From positions 1 through 56,648 of the forward strand of contig JABAQN010000016.1 of NCBI GenBank assembly GCA_019187495.1: DNA of 56,648 nt, written 5' to 3'. Under the pieces are notes generated by a model. The model saw only the letters and a list, made by a program, of their open reading frames with translations, did not search any database and was not told where the DNA came from. The stretch comes from Steroidobacteraceae bacterium (GTDB lineage: Bacteria; Pseudomonadota; Gammaproteobacteria; Steroidobacterales; Steroidobacteraceae). A program made the position numbers and the translations under genes. Positions 8,486 through 17,107 of this stretch are shown here, piece after piece (positions within the stretch are counted from its first letter, which is position 1; each line of letters begins with the position of its first letter).

Positions 8486-8806
8486 ATGGCAAGCAGACGT
8501 CGAAAGGCCGCTGTGACCAAGGAGACTTTCACTCGCTGGGATTTGGCGGAGCATCTCCGTGATGATGCGGATATCATCGCCTGCCTGAACGCCTGCTTCG
8601 AGGAGGCACCGAACGACGCCGCGTTCATCGCGGCCGCGCTCGGCGATGTGGCCCGCGCGCGCGGCATGAGTGAGTTGGCGCGGCGCACGGGGCTGACTCG
8701 TGAGGGTCTCTACAAGGCCCTCTCGCTCGAGAGTAACCCGAGTCTCGCCACAGTACTGAAGGTGCTCGCCGCTCTTGATGTGCGACTCACGTGCAAGGCG
8801 GCGTAA
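8486..8806 (+). CDS. HigA-like addiction-module antidote protein (orphan antitoxin)
   Basis: A 106-residue protein of the 'putative addiction module antidote' family. The N-terminal part has the family opening (TRWDLAEHLRDDADIIACLN), and the C-terminal half is a Xre-like helix-turn-helix (MSELARRTGLTREGLYKALS, then PSLATVLKVLAALDVRL). Family members bind a RelE/HigB toxin and repress their own promoter. Here the toxin gene directly upstream is only a 3' stump, so the protein has no cognate partner in the window. It may remain as a DNA-binding protein or as an antitoxin against a related toxin elsewhere. Confidence 0.85.
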   Translation: MASRRRKAAVTKETFTRWDLAEHLRDDADIIACLNACFEEAPNDAAFIAAALGDVARARGMSELARRTGLTREGLYKALSLESNPSLATVLKVLAALDVRLTCKAA

Positions 8807-8833
8807 CAGACAGTCGCCGCGCACCTGCAGGCG

Positions 8834-9700
8834 CTAGTCGTCGGGAAGCGGGATGACATCACTCTCGCCGGGCACGGCGGCGAAGCGCCCGCCTGCCCAG
8901 TCGCGCTTCGCCTGCTCGATCCGCTCGCGACTCGAGGCGACGAAGTTCCACCAGATATGGCGTGGCGTCGGAAAGGGCTCGCCGCCGAGCAGCATGACGC
9001 GCGCGTTGTGCCGCGCGTGCAGTTTCACCGTGTCGCCGCGCGCGAGGACCGCGAGACACGCCTCGCCGAGGCGCTCGCCGTCGAGGTCGAGTTCTCCCTC
9101 GGCCACGTAGATCGCGCGTTCGGTGTGATCGGCCGGCAACTCGAGCGCCGCGCCTGCCGGCATCGAGGCATCGACATAGAGCGTCGGCCACAGCACTTCG
9201 ACCGGTGAGCGGCGGCCGAAGGCTTCGCCCGCGATCACGCGCAGGTCGCAGCCATCGACGACGAGATGCGGCAGCGTCGCCGCCGCATGATGCGCAAAGG
9301 CGGGCGGGACTTCCTCGTGGCCGTCCGGCAGCGCCACCCACGACTGGATGCCGTGGATCCTGGAGCCGCGGGCGCGCAGCGCGGGCGGCGTACGCTCCGA
9401 GTGCGCGATGCCGCGTCCGGCGGTCATCCAGTTGACATCGCCCGGGTGGATTTCCTGCACCGTCCCCAGGCTGTCGCGATGCAGGAATGCGCCGGCGTAG
9501 AGATAAGTCACCGTCGCGAGCGCGATGTGCGGATGCGGGCGCACATCGATGCCGTGCCCCGGGGCGAGCGTTTCCGGGCCCAGGTGATCGAAGAAAATGA
9601 ACGGCCCGACCATGCGCCGGCCCGGCGCCGGCAGCACGCGACGCACGCCGGCGCCGCCGATGTCGCGCGCGCGCCCCTCGATGATCCGCTCGATGGCCAT
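8834..9700 (-). CDS. Pirin family protein
   Basis: A 288-residue bicupin of the pirin family. The N-terminal cupin carries the metal-site pattern RPHPHIALATVTYLYAG, with further ligands in the DVNWMTAGRGIAHSE segment, followed by HGIQSWVALP. The C-terminal cupin is at ~175-265. Bacterial pirins are cytoplasmic; some have quercetin dioxygenase activity, others bind metabolic enzymes, so the substrate stays open. I chose the ATG at 9700 because GAGAGGAG lies seven bases upstream and MAIERIIEGRARDIGG is the usual family start. It is transcribed away from the large membrane protein gene at 9768. Confidence 0.9.
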   Translation of the reverse strand: MAIERIIEGRARDIGGAGVRRVLPAPGRRMVGPFIFFDHLGPETLAPGHGIDVRPHPHIALATVTYLYAGAFLHRDSLGTVQEIHPGDVNWMTAGRGIAHSERTPPALRARGSRIHGIQSWVALPDGHEEVPPAFAHHAAATLPHLVVDGCDLRVIAGEAFGRRSPVEVLWPTLYVDASMPAGAALELPADHTERAIYVAEGELDLDGERLGEACLAVLARGDTVKLHARHNARVMLLGGEPFPTPRHIWWNFVASSRERIEQAKRDWAGGRFAAVPGESDVIPLPDD

Positions 9701-9767
9701 GGTGCGCTCCTCTCGACGCCTCCCGCGGGACCATGGATCATGGCGCAAACCAACGGGGGTCGTCATC

Positions 9768-12700
9768 GTGCATCCGATCCGCATCGCAGCCTTGCTGATT
9801 GCGTCCGCTGTCGTGACGGCGCCCGTGCGGGCCGCCGATCCGCCGCTGCCCGCCGATCCGCCGCTGCCCGCCGCCCTTCAGGACTGGCGCGGCTGGGTGC
9901 TCACGGGCGAGGAGTATCGGGTGTGTCCGTGGCTCGCGACGCCCGGCGGCACGCCCGGCGCCGCGAGTACCGCCTATCGCTGCGCATGGCCGGGGCGTCT
10001 CGTGCTCGCGATCGGCGCGCGCGGCGGCGAATTCCACCAGACGTGGCAGGTCGAGTCGGAAAGCTGGGTCGCACTGCCGGGCAATGCGGACCAGTGGCCG
10101 CTCGACGTCGTGATCGACGGGCGCGCCGGTGCGATCGTCGCGCGTGATGGCGTGCCCTGCGCGCGCCTCGCGGCGGGCGAGCATCGGATCGCAGGGCGCT
10201 TCGACTGGAGCACGCGGCCCGAGTCGCTCGCGGTGCCGGTCGACACCGGGCTCGTCGAACTCACCATAGACGGCGCGCGGATCGAGGCGCCGACGCGCAC
10301 GGGCGGCGCGCTGTTCCTCGGTGCGCGGCACAGTGGCGGCGAAGCCGCGAGTTTCGATCTCGAAGTCCACCGGTTGCTGCGCGACGGGATTCCCGCGGAG
10401 CTCGTGACTCGCCTCACGCTGCGCGCGACGGGCGGCAGTCGCGAGGTGCTGCTGGGTCCGGTGCTGCCGGCCGGGTTCGTGCCGATCGCGCTCGATTCGC
10501 CGCTGCCCGCACGCGTCGAACCGGATGGCAGGCTGCGGGTGCAGTTGCGCGCGGGCGTGTTCACGATCGATTTCACCGCGCGCGCGCCGGCTGATTTGGC
10601 GAAGATCTCGCGTCCGAAGGCGCTCGCGCCCTGGCCCGCCGAGGAAATCTGGAGCTGGGAGGGCAACGATCGCCTGCGCGTCGCGGCGCTCGAAGGTGGC
10701 GCGGGCATCGATCCGGCGCTCGCGAATGTGCCCGGGGAGTGGCGCGAGTATCCGGCGGTGCGCCTGCTCGCGGATAGCGCGCTCGCCGTGGTCGAGCGTA
10801 GCCGCGGCATCGCGAGCGCGGACGAGAACCGCCTGACGCTCGTGCGCTCGCTGTGGCTCGATTTCGATCACGAGGGTTTCACCGCGGTCGACGAACTGGG
10901 CGGCAGCCTGCGCACCGGCTGGCGGCTCGACATGGCGGCGCCGTGGACGCTCGGCAGCGCGAGGACGGGCGGCGAGCCGCTGCTCGTCACGCGTGGCGGG
11001 CGCGATACGCTGACGGGCGTCGAACTGCGCGCGCCGGATCTCGCGCTGCAGACCGTGGCGAGGAGTGCGGGCGCGCGCGGCGCACTGCCGGCGACCGGCT
11101 GGACCACCCGCTTCGAGAGCGTGCGCGGGCAGCTCCACCTGCCGCCGGGGCATCGGCTGGTCGCGGCGCCCGGTGCCGACGCGGCGCCCGGCGCCTGGCT
11201 CGAGCGCTGGGGTTTATGGAGCCTGTTCGGCGTCGTGATCGTCGCCGTGTTCGCGGGCTGGATCGGCGGGTTGTTCGGCGGCGCGCTGGCGTTCGTCGCG
11301 CTCGTGCTCACCTACCAGGACCTGCCGCAGATGATCTGGCTGTGGGCGAATCTGCTCGCTGCGCTCGCGCTCGCGCGCGCGGCGCCCGAAGGCCGGTTGC
11401 GCGCCTTCGCGGTGCGCTACCGCACCGTGAGTTTCGCCGTGCTGGCGCTCGTGCTGTTACCGTTTTTCTGGCAGCAGCTTCGCTACGCGATCCACCCGCA
11501 GCTCGATGCGGGCGCGGGCTCGCTGCAGGTGCCGATGGACATGCGCGCGACTGCGCAGGCGGCGCCCGCCGCGCCGCCGCGGCCCGTCGAATCGATGCAG
11601 GAGCCGGTGATGGCGGCCGCGAGTGCATCCCCCGAAATGCGGCTCAAGGAAGCAGAGGTGCCCGGCACCAGGCGCTCGCTGGCGTCGGGTTCCAATGCGC
11701 CGGGTGCCGAGCGCTATGCGCCCGGGACGATCGTGCAGGCGGGCCCCGGGATACCGTCGTGGCAATACCGCAGTTACGCATACTCCTGGTCCGGCCCGGT
11801 CGAGCCGGCGCAGACCGTGCGCTTCCTGATCGCGGGGCCCGTCGCAATGGCGATCTGGCGTGTCGCAGGTGTGCTGCTCCTTGCCGGGTTCTTCGCATGG
11901 CTTCTCGCGGCTACCGGACCGCGGCTGCAGCAGTATCTGCCATCCAGGCTGCGCGCGACGCTCACGCGCGGCGCCGCGCCAGGGGTCGTCGCGCTGTGCG
12001 CGCTCGCCTCGCTCGCCGCGGCGCCGCCCGCATCGGCGCAGTTCCCCGATGCGAGTCTCCTCGGCGAGCTGAAGGCGAAACTCACGAAGCCGCCGGACTG
12101 TGCGCCGACATGTGCGGAGGTGCCTGCGGCGCGCGTGACCGCGGATGCGTCGCGCCTCACGCTCGCGCTCGAGGCGAGCGCCCTCACGCGCCTCGCGGTG
12201 CCGGTGCCGGCGGCGCCTGGAGCGTGGCTCGTCGACAGTGTGACCGTCGACGGCGTCGCGAGCCCTGCGCTGCGTCGCGCCGGCGAGGACACGCTTTGGG
12301 TGCCGCTCGCGCCGGGTGCGCGCGCGATCGTCATCTCGGGACGCATCGCGCCGGCCGATTCGCTGCAGCTCGTTTTCCCGTGGCCGCCGAAGCACGTGAC
12401 AGTGGCGGCGACCGGTTGGGACGTTGCCGGCATGGCGAACGGACGCCTGCCGGGCGGCACGCTCGAATTCTCGCGGCGCGGCGAGGTTCGGGCGGCGTCG
12501 CAGGGAGAAGCCGCGCTCGACAAGACGGCGGTCGAGTTCCCGCCGTTCGTGCGGGTCGTGCGCCGTTTCGCGATCGGTGTCGAGACCCGTGTCGAGACGC
12601 GTGTTGCGCGGCTTTCGCCCGCGCGCGCGGCGTTCTCGGTGCCGATCCCGCTGGTCGCGGGCGAGTCCGTGCTGTCCGAGGGCACCGAGGTGCGTGACGG

Positions 12701-13874
12701 TCGCACGGCACTCGCCGTGTTCGCGACGGGCGTGGACGAGGTGTCGTGGGCGGCGTCGATGCCGCGCACGGACGCGCTCACGTTCACGGCCGCGTCCGCC
12801 GACGCGCCCTACGTCGAAGTCTGGGAGTTCGCCGTGAGCCCGCAGTGGCACGCGACGTTCGGGGGCTTTGCGCCGACGCTTCCCGAGGATTTGCACGATG
12901 GGTGGGTTTTCGAGTTCCATCCGCGACCGGGCGAATCACTGGTGGCAACGTTCACGCGCCCTGCCGCCGTGCCCGGTGCAGCGCTCGCGATCGATTCCGT
13001 CAGCCGTCGCCTGCAGGTTGGCAAGCGCGCCACGGATGCCGTGCTCGAGGTGCGCTACCGCGCGACGCAGGGTGGGCGTCACGTGGTGAAGCTGCCTCCC
13101 GATGTCCGCGTGACTTCGGTGAGCGTCGACGGCGGGAACCTCGCGCTGCGCCCTGAGAAGGGCGAGCTTTCGATTCCGGTGCTGCCGGGCGAACACTCGC
13201 TGCAGGTGAGGAGTACCGGGGCGCACGGCGTCGCCACGATCGTGCGCCCCGGGGCGCTCGATCTCGGCGCGCCGGCGAGCAATGTGACGACGACGATCTC
13301 GCTGCCCGCCGATCGCTGGGCACTCCTCGCCGCGGGCAAGGGCGTCGGGCCCGCGATTCTTTACTGGAGCGAGCTCATCGCGTTCCTCCTGACCGCGTGG
13401 TTCGTCGGCAAGAGCGGCCGCTCGCCGCTCAGGACACACGAGTGGGTGCTGCTCGGCCTCGGGCTCTCGACGCTGTCGTGGGGCGTGCTCGCGCTCGTCG
13501 CGCTGTGGCTCTTTGCGATGCAGTGGCGGGGGCGGTGGGCGGGCACGGTGAAGAACTGGCAATTCAACTTCGTGCAACTGCTGCTCGCGGCGCTGACATT
13601 CTTCGCGGTCACGTCGCTCCTTTTCTCGGGTATCCGTGACGGTCTGCTGTCGACGCCCGACATGGGTGTGACGGGGCCGGGCTCCACCGGCGGCAGCTTT
13701 ACCTGGTTCATGGACCGCACCGGCGGCGCGCTGCCGCAGCCGATGGTCGCGAGCCTGCCGCTGTGGGTATTCAAGGCTCTCGTCTTCGCGTGGGCCGTGT
13801 GGGCGGCGTTTGCCATCCTCCGCTGGCTGCGCATCGCCTGGCACGCCTGGCGATGCGGCGGCTACTGGAGATGA
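9768..13874 (+). CDS. Large inner-membrane protein of unknown function (1368 aa)
   Basis: I do not recognise a named family. The GTG start follows GGGGG and gives a clean signal peptide (VHPIRIAALLIASAVVTAPV). An 18-bp unit repeated in tandem just after it encodes ADPPLP twice. Then come ~450 residues of beta-rich periplasmic domain; membrane segments at ~482-545 and ~554-575; a linker; a helix at ~683-714; a second signal-like helix at ~738-757 ending PPASAQ; another ~430 residues of beta-rich domain beginning with CAPTCAEV; and four C-terminal helices (~1195-1214, 1226-1253, 1266-1288, 1330-1358) ending WHAWRCGGYWR. The layout looks like two exported beta domains, each tied to a membrane bundle, suggesting an envelope protein. 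No enzyme motif is visible. Confidence 0.85.
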   Translation: MHPIRIAALLIASAVVTAPVRAADPPLPADPPLPAALQDWRGWVLTGEEYRVCPWLATPGGTPGAASTAYRCAWPGRLVLAIGARGGEFHQTWQVESESWVALPGNADQWPLDVVIDGRAGAIVARDGVPCARLAAGEHRIAGRFDWSTRPESLAVPVDTGLVELTIDGARIEAPTRTGGALFLGARHSGGEAASFDLEVHRLLRDGIPAELVTRLTLRATGGSREVLLGPVLPAGFVPIALDSPLPARVEPDGRLRVQLRAGVFTIDFTARAPADLAKISRPKALAPWPAEEIWSWEGNDRLRVAALEGGAGIDPALANVPGEWREYPAVRLLADSALAVVERSRGIASADENRLTLVRSLWLDFDHEGFTAVDELGGSLRTGWRLDMAAPWTLGSARTGGEPLLVTRGGRDTLTGVELRAPDLALQTVARSAGARGALPATGWTTRFESVRGQLHLPPGHRLVAAPGADAAPGAWLERWGLWSLFGVVIVAVFAGWIGGLFGGALAFVALVLTYQDLPQMIWLWANLLAALALARAAPEGRLRAFAVRYRTVSFAVLALVLLPFFWQQLRYAIHPQLDAGAGSLQVPMDMRATAQAAPAAPPRPVESMQEPVMAAASASPEMRLKEAEVPGTRRSLASGSNAPGAERYAPGTIVQAGPGIPSWQYRSYAYSWSGPVEPAQTVRFLIAGPVAMAIWRVAGVLLLAGFFAWLLAATGPRLQQYLPSRLRATLTRGAAPGVVALCALASLAAAPPASAQFPDASLLGELKAKLTKPPDCAPTCAEVPAARVTADASRLTLALEASALTRLAVPVPAAPGAWLVDSVTVDGVASPALRRAGEDTLWVPLAPGARAIVISGRIAPADSLQLVFPWPPKHVTVAATGWDVAGMANGRLPGGTLEFSRRGEVRAASQGEAALDKTAVEFPPFVRVVRRFAIGVETRVETRVARLSPARAAFSVPIPLVAGESVLSEGTEVRDGRTALAVFATGVDEVSWAASMPRTDALTFTAASADAPYVEVWEFAVSPQWHATFGGFAPTLPEDLHDGWVFEFHPRPGESLVATFTRPAAVPGAALAIDSVSRRLQVGKRATDAVLEVRYRATQGGRHVVKLPPDVRVTSVSVDGGNLALRPEKGELSIPVLPGEHSLQVRSTGAHGVATIVRPGALDLGAPASNVTTTISLPADRWALLAAGKGVGPAILYWSELIAFLLTAWFVGKSGRSPLRTHEWVLLGLGLSTLSWGVLALVALWLFAMQWRGRWAGTVKNWQFNFVQLLLAALTFFAVTSLLFSGIRDGLLSTPDMGVTGPGSTGGSFTWFMDRTGGALPQPMVASLPLWVFKALVFAWAVWAAFAILRWLRIAWHAWRCGGYWR

Positions 13875-13935
13875 AGCCAGGTGCCGGAGGCGCCGGACCG
13901 TGCGCGGCGCTGGACAGCCATCGCATTGGGACCGT

Positions 13936-13963
13936 GCAACCGTTTCCGTCGCGGTCACGTATG
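13936..13963 (+). promoter_or_regulatory. ECF (RpoE)-type promoter for the photolyase gene
   Basis: GCAACC (13936-13941), 16 bases, CGTATG (13958-13963). It matches the three other promoters of the island (GCATCC or GAATCC, N16, CGTATC or CGTACA) with one change in the -35 box. The start would be near 13970, giving a leader of ~150 bases before the photolyase ATG. Nothing convincing is encoded in the 13875-14122 gap. Confidence 0.6.
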
Positions 13964-14122
13964 ACCCGGAATGCGGCCTATGTGGCTCGTGCCCGGGGCG
14001 CCTGCGCCCACTGATCAGGGCGATTCACGCACTGGGCTGCGATTGCAACCCGATGCGACCGGGTCAGGTGCCTTCGTGTGCCTGGAGTCAACCGCGATCG
14101 CCCGCCAGGGAGGCCGATTGGC

Positions 14123-15535
14123 ATGAGCACAGCCTTGGTCCTGCTTCGACGCGATCTTCGCCTCGATGATCACCCGGCACTCGCGGCGGCTTGTGCGGGG
14201 CACGACAGGGTTCTGCCCGTTTACATCCACGCACCCGGGGAAGACGCGCTGTGGCAGCCCGGAGCGGCCAGCCGCTGGTGGCTGCACCATTCCTTGAAAG
14301 CGCTGGGGAATCGACTGGGCGAAGCAGGCGGGGAACTCTTCATCGCGCGGGGCGAAGCCCTGGATGTGTTGCGCGATCTGTCGGGGCGCTGCGGCGCGAC
14401 GGCGGTCTTCTGGAGTCGTCGATACGAGCCTGCTGCGATCGCGCACGACAGGCGACTCGAGCACGCGCTGCGCGCCGAAGGGCTGGCGGCAGAGAGTTTT
14501 CCGGGCAACCTTTGGTGCGAGCCATGGCAGCTCACGACCACCGACGGCAAGCCGTATCGTGTATTCACGCCCTACTGGCGCAAGCTGCGCGCCGAGGTGC
14601 CACTTCCGCCGCCGCAAGGAACCGTTCGCGCGCGCAAGTGGACGCGCTTGCCTGGCGGGTTGGAGATCGATGCGCTGGGGCTGCTCCCGAAAATAGACTG
14701 GGATCGGGGAATTGCGGCAACGTGGCGCCCGGGCGAAGCGGGTGCCGCGGAAATGCTGGAAATCTTCGTCGACAGCGCGCTTGCCGGCTACCAGCAGATG
14801 CGCGACTGGCCTGGTCGCCACGGCACCTCGAGGCTATCGCCGCACCTGCACTTCGGCGAGATTACACCGCGACAGGTATGGCACGGACTGCGGGCATCGA
14901 TCGCCCGCGACGCCACGAGACCGCATGCCGATCTCGAGCCTTTCCTTCGTCAGCTCGCATGGCGCGAGTTTGCACATCACCTCTTGTACCACTTCCCCGA
15001 CACGCCAACCGAGAACTTCAATCCCCGTTTCGATCAGTTCCATTGGTCCGACGAGGATCCAGAAGCAATCCGGCGCTGGCAACACGGTCGGACGGGCGTT
15101 CCGCTAATCGATGCCGGGATGCGCGAACTGTGGCACACCGGCTGGATGCACAATCGGGTGCGCATGGTGGTGGCGAGCTTCCTGAGCAAAAATCTCCGCC
15201 AGCACTGGCTGCACGGTGCGCGCTGGTTCTGGGATACCCTGGTCGATGCCGACCTCGCCAACAACACGATGGGCTGGCAATGGGTAGCCGGCAGCGGCGC
15301 GGATGCCGCCCCCTATTTCCGGGTGTTCAATCCGTACACGCAGGCGAAGAGGTTCGATCCCGACGCGACGTACATCGGGCGCTGGATCCCAGAGCTCGCG
15401 GATCTGCCGGTGCGACTGCTGCTCGAACCCTGGCGCGATCCGGCGGCACTCGCTGCCCGCGGCTATCCCGCGCCGATGATTGATGTGAGCGCCTCCCGCG
15501 ATGCCGCGCTGACAGCCTGGAAAACCCTGGATTGA
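14123..15535 (+). CDS. phrB: Deoxyribodipyrimidine photolyase (class I CPD type)
   Basis: 470 residues; a light-driven repair enzyme splitting cyclobutane pyrimidine dimers with FADH-. The N-terminal alpha/beta antenna domain begins STALVLLRRDLRLDDHPAL. The FAD domain shows TSRLSPHLHFGEITPRQVWH, WREFAHHLLYHFP, then GMRELWHTGWMHNRVRM and NNTMGWQWVAGSGADAAPYF, the classic flavin and dimer pocket of class I photolyases. The ATG at 14123 has AGGGAGG upstream and gives the canonical N-terminus. An ECF-type promoter at 13936-13963 and the neighbouring rpoE-chrR pair place it in a photo-oxidative stress regulon, as known for phrA of Rhodobacter sphaeroides. Confidence 0.96.
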   Translation: MSTALVLLRRDLRLDDHPALAAACAGHDRVLPVYIHAPGEDALWQPGAASRWWLHHSLKALGNRLGEAGGELFIARGEALDVLRDLSGRCGATAVFWSRRYEPAAIAHDRRLEHALRAEGLAAESFPGNLWCEPWQLTTTDGKPYRVFTPYWRKLRAEVPLPPPQGTVRARKWTRLPGGLEIDALGLLPKIDWDRGIAATWRPGEAGAAEMLEIFVDSALAGYQQMRDWPGRHGTSRLSPHLHFGEITPRQVWHGLRASIARDATRPHADLEPFLRQLAWREFAHHLLYHFPDTPTENFNPRFDQFHWSDEDPEAIRRWQHGRTGVPLIDAGMRELWHTGWMHNRVRMVVASFLSKNLRQHWLHGARWFWDTLVDADLANNTMGWQWVAGSGADAAPYFRVFNPYTQAKRFDPDATYIGRWIPELADLPVRLLLEPWRDPAALAARGYPAPMIDVSASRDAALTAWKTLD

Positions 15536-15574
15536 CTGACCCCCGGATTTTTGACGCCTGCAGGCACGTTCAGC

Positions 15575-15602
15575 GAATCCAGTTCCGGCCCGATTGCGTA
15601 TC
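15575..15602 (+). promoter_or_regulatory. ECF (RpoE)-type promoter for lipocalin and TspO-like genes
   Basis: GAATCC (15575-15580), 16 bases, CGTATC (15597-15602). The 13-mer GATTGCGTATCGG at 15592-15604 is identical to the one in the promoter at 18610. Initiation near 15610 leaves a ~70-base leader before the lipocalin ATG. Confidence 0.7.
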
Positions 15603-15682
15603 GGGACATACAGGGCGTGGCCGGTTGCATCTTGTGTGCGCCGAAACCTGTGTCCAGGCCCCGGAAAAGCGAGGAGAGGGCG

Positions 15683-16261
15683 ATGCTGATTGCCAAGGCC
15701 GTGACGTTGCTGGGCCTGGTCGTGCTGAGCGGAATCGTGAGCTGTGCTTCCGTGGCAACGCCGCTCCAGCCGGTTGCCCAAGTCGATTTGTCCCGCTACC
15801 TGGGTCGCTGGTATGTGATCGCGATGATTCCCACGCGCGTCGAGCGCGCGGCCTACAACGCCGTCGAAACCTATTCCCGCAATCCCGACGGCACGATTTG
15901 CACCTGGTACCGCTTCCGGACCGGTAGCGAGAACTCGCCGGTCAAGCTGATCCGTTCAACCGCTGCGGTGGTTCCCGGGACGGGAAACGCGGCATGGAGC
16001 GTACACATGTACTGGTTGCTGCGACTCCAGTACCTGGTGGGGTGGCTCAAGCCGGACTACAGCCAGGTTCTGGTGGTGCGCGACAAGCGCGACCATCTCT
16101 GGTACATGGCTCGCGAGCCGCAGGTCTCCGAAGTCGACCTCGACGCCATGCGGATGCGGGCGCGGTCGATGGGCTACGACGTGTCGAGAATCGTCTACGT
16201 GCCGCAGCGCTGGCCCGAACGCGGCGCCGGCAGCAACACTTTCCCGGAGCAGTGCCCATGA
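15683..16261 (+). CDS. blc: Lipocalin family outer-membrane lipoprotein (Blc-like)
   Basis: 192 residues. The lipoprotein signal peptide ends at Cys21 (SGIVSC). The lipocalin signature is DLSRYLGRWYVIAMIPTRVE, followed by NAVETYSRNPDGTI and a C-terminal VVRDKRDHLWYMAREPQV strand pair typical of bacterial lipocalins. Blc-type lipocalins bind lysophospholipids or fatty acids at the outer membrane and serve in envelope maintenance. The ATG at 15683 has GAGGAGAGGG upstream. It sits under an ECF promoter and shares an ATGA overlap with the TspO-like gene. In this setting it could carry modified or oxidised lipids (inference). Confidence 0.9.
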   Translation: MLIAKAVTLLGLVVLSGIVSCASVATPLQPVAQVDLSRYLGRWYVIAMIPTRVERAAYNAVETYSRNPDGTICTWYRFRTGSENSPVKLIRSTAAVVPGTGNAAWSVHMYWLLRLQYLVGWLKPDYSQVLVVRDKRDHLWYMAREPQVSEVDLDAMRMRARSMGYDVSRIVYVPQRWPERGAGSNTFPEQCP

Positions 16262-17031
16262 AGTATCTCGTCGCGGTACTCGCGTGGCTGATGCCAGTGA
16301 TCGCGTGGCTGTCGAATACCGGCGTGTTCGGACCGACCAACGGCGCGATCTCCGACCAATACCCCACGCTGATAGTCGCGGCCGGTTACGCCTTCTCGAT
16401 CTGGGGTCTGATTTTCCTGCTCGATGTCCTGTACGGCACGACGCAGATTTTCGCGAGCGACGAGCCGATACAGCGCCGCATCCGCCCATTCGTTGCCGCC
16501 GGTTTTGCGCTCACTTCGCTGTGGATGATAGTGTTCACCCTGGAACTGTTCTGGCTGGCGCTCGCGATCATCTGGCTTGATTTGGGGTGCTTCCTTCTTG
16601 TCGCCCTTCAGGTCTCGCATGGCTCCGGACATGGCCGCCGACCCTGGTGGCAATGGGTGCCACTCTCGCTGCACGCGGGCTGGTTGTCACTGGCAGCGTT
16701 CCTGAACGTCGCCCAGGTCGTTGTCGCAAACCGGCTTCTGTCGACCACGCACATGCTGTCGTGGACACTGGTGCTGTTCGCCTCAGTGGCCGCGTTGCTG
16801 CTGTGGGCGCTTGTGCGCATGCGCGGCAATCCGTGGTACGCAGCCGCTGCCGTATGGGGTCTCGCGGGAGTCTATGTCAAGCAATACGATAGCGATTTGA
16901 ATGGCGCGGCGGTCGCTGCCTATGTTGCCCTCACACTGGCAGTAGCCGTGTTGCTGCTCAGCGTGAGTTACGGCGTGGGGGCGGCCTCGCCCGAACGACC
17001 AGGTCGGCCCACGAGCGCCGATCGAAGCTGA
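16258..17031 (+). CDS. TspO/MBR-like (tryptophan-rich sensory) membrane protein, long form
   Basis: 257 residues, about seven to eight membrane helices. The N-terminal part recalls TspO/translocator proteins: YPTLIVAAGYAFSIWGLIFL, with several Trp in helix ends (FSIWGL, SLWMIVF, PWWQWVPLSLHAGWL). It is about 100 residues longer than the five-helix TspO, so it belongs to the extended branch annotated as tryptophan-rich sensory protein. TspO proteins bind porphyrins and act in oxidative or light-stress responses. It overlaps the lipocalin stop by ATGA and is cotranscribed under the ECF promoter. Function assignment is by family and context only. Confidence 0.75.
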   Translation: MKYLVAVLAWLMPVIAWLSNTGVFGPTNGAISDQYPTLIVAAGYAFSIWGLIFLLDVLYGTTQIFASDEPIQRRIRPFVAAGFALTSLWMIVFTLELFWLALAIIWLDLGCFLLVALQVSHGSGHGRRPWWQWVPLSLHAGWLSLAAFLNVAQVVVANRLLSTTHMLSWTLVLFASVAALLLWALVRMRGNPWYAAAAVWGLAGVYVKQYDSDLNGAAVAAYVALTLAVAVLLLSVSYGVGAASPERPGRPTSADRS

Positions 17032-17078
17032 AGGCAGAAACGGCAAGATCGCGGCGCAGGCGACGCGACGGCACCATT

Positions 17079-17097
17079 TCGTCGGCGCAGCCGACGA
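17079..17097. terminator. Hairpin between convergent TspO-like and chrR genes
   Basis: An 8-bp perfect stem (TCGTCGGC / GCCGACGA) with a GCA loop lies in the 76-base gap between two convergent genes. There is no T-tract on either side, so it would be at best a weak bidirectional terminator. Confidence 0.35.
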
Positions 17098-17107
17098 GCC
17101 CGTCCGT

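Noticed and set aside
9837..9876. Short tandem repeat (18-bp unit twice) as a possible phase-variable tract
   Set aside because: Only two units, in frame (multiples of three), just after the signal peptide; slippage would only change linker length.
10853..12697. A long alternative frame inside the 1368-residue membrane protein gene, a possible sign of frameshift
   Set aside because: The main frame is uninterrupted and shows signal peptide and membrane helices throughout; the alternative frame is Arg/Ala/Gly-rich without any domain.
13951..14100. A cysteine-rich frame VTYDPECGLCGSCPGRLRP before the photolyase, resembling DCC-type YDxxCxLC proteins
   Set aside because: It starts inside the -10 box of the photolyase promoter, has no start codon or ribosome site, and the similarity stops after one motif.
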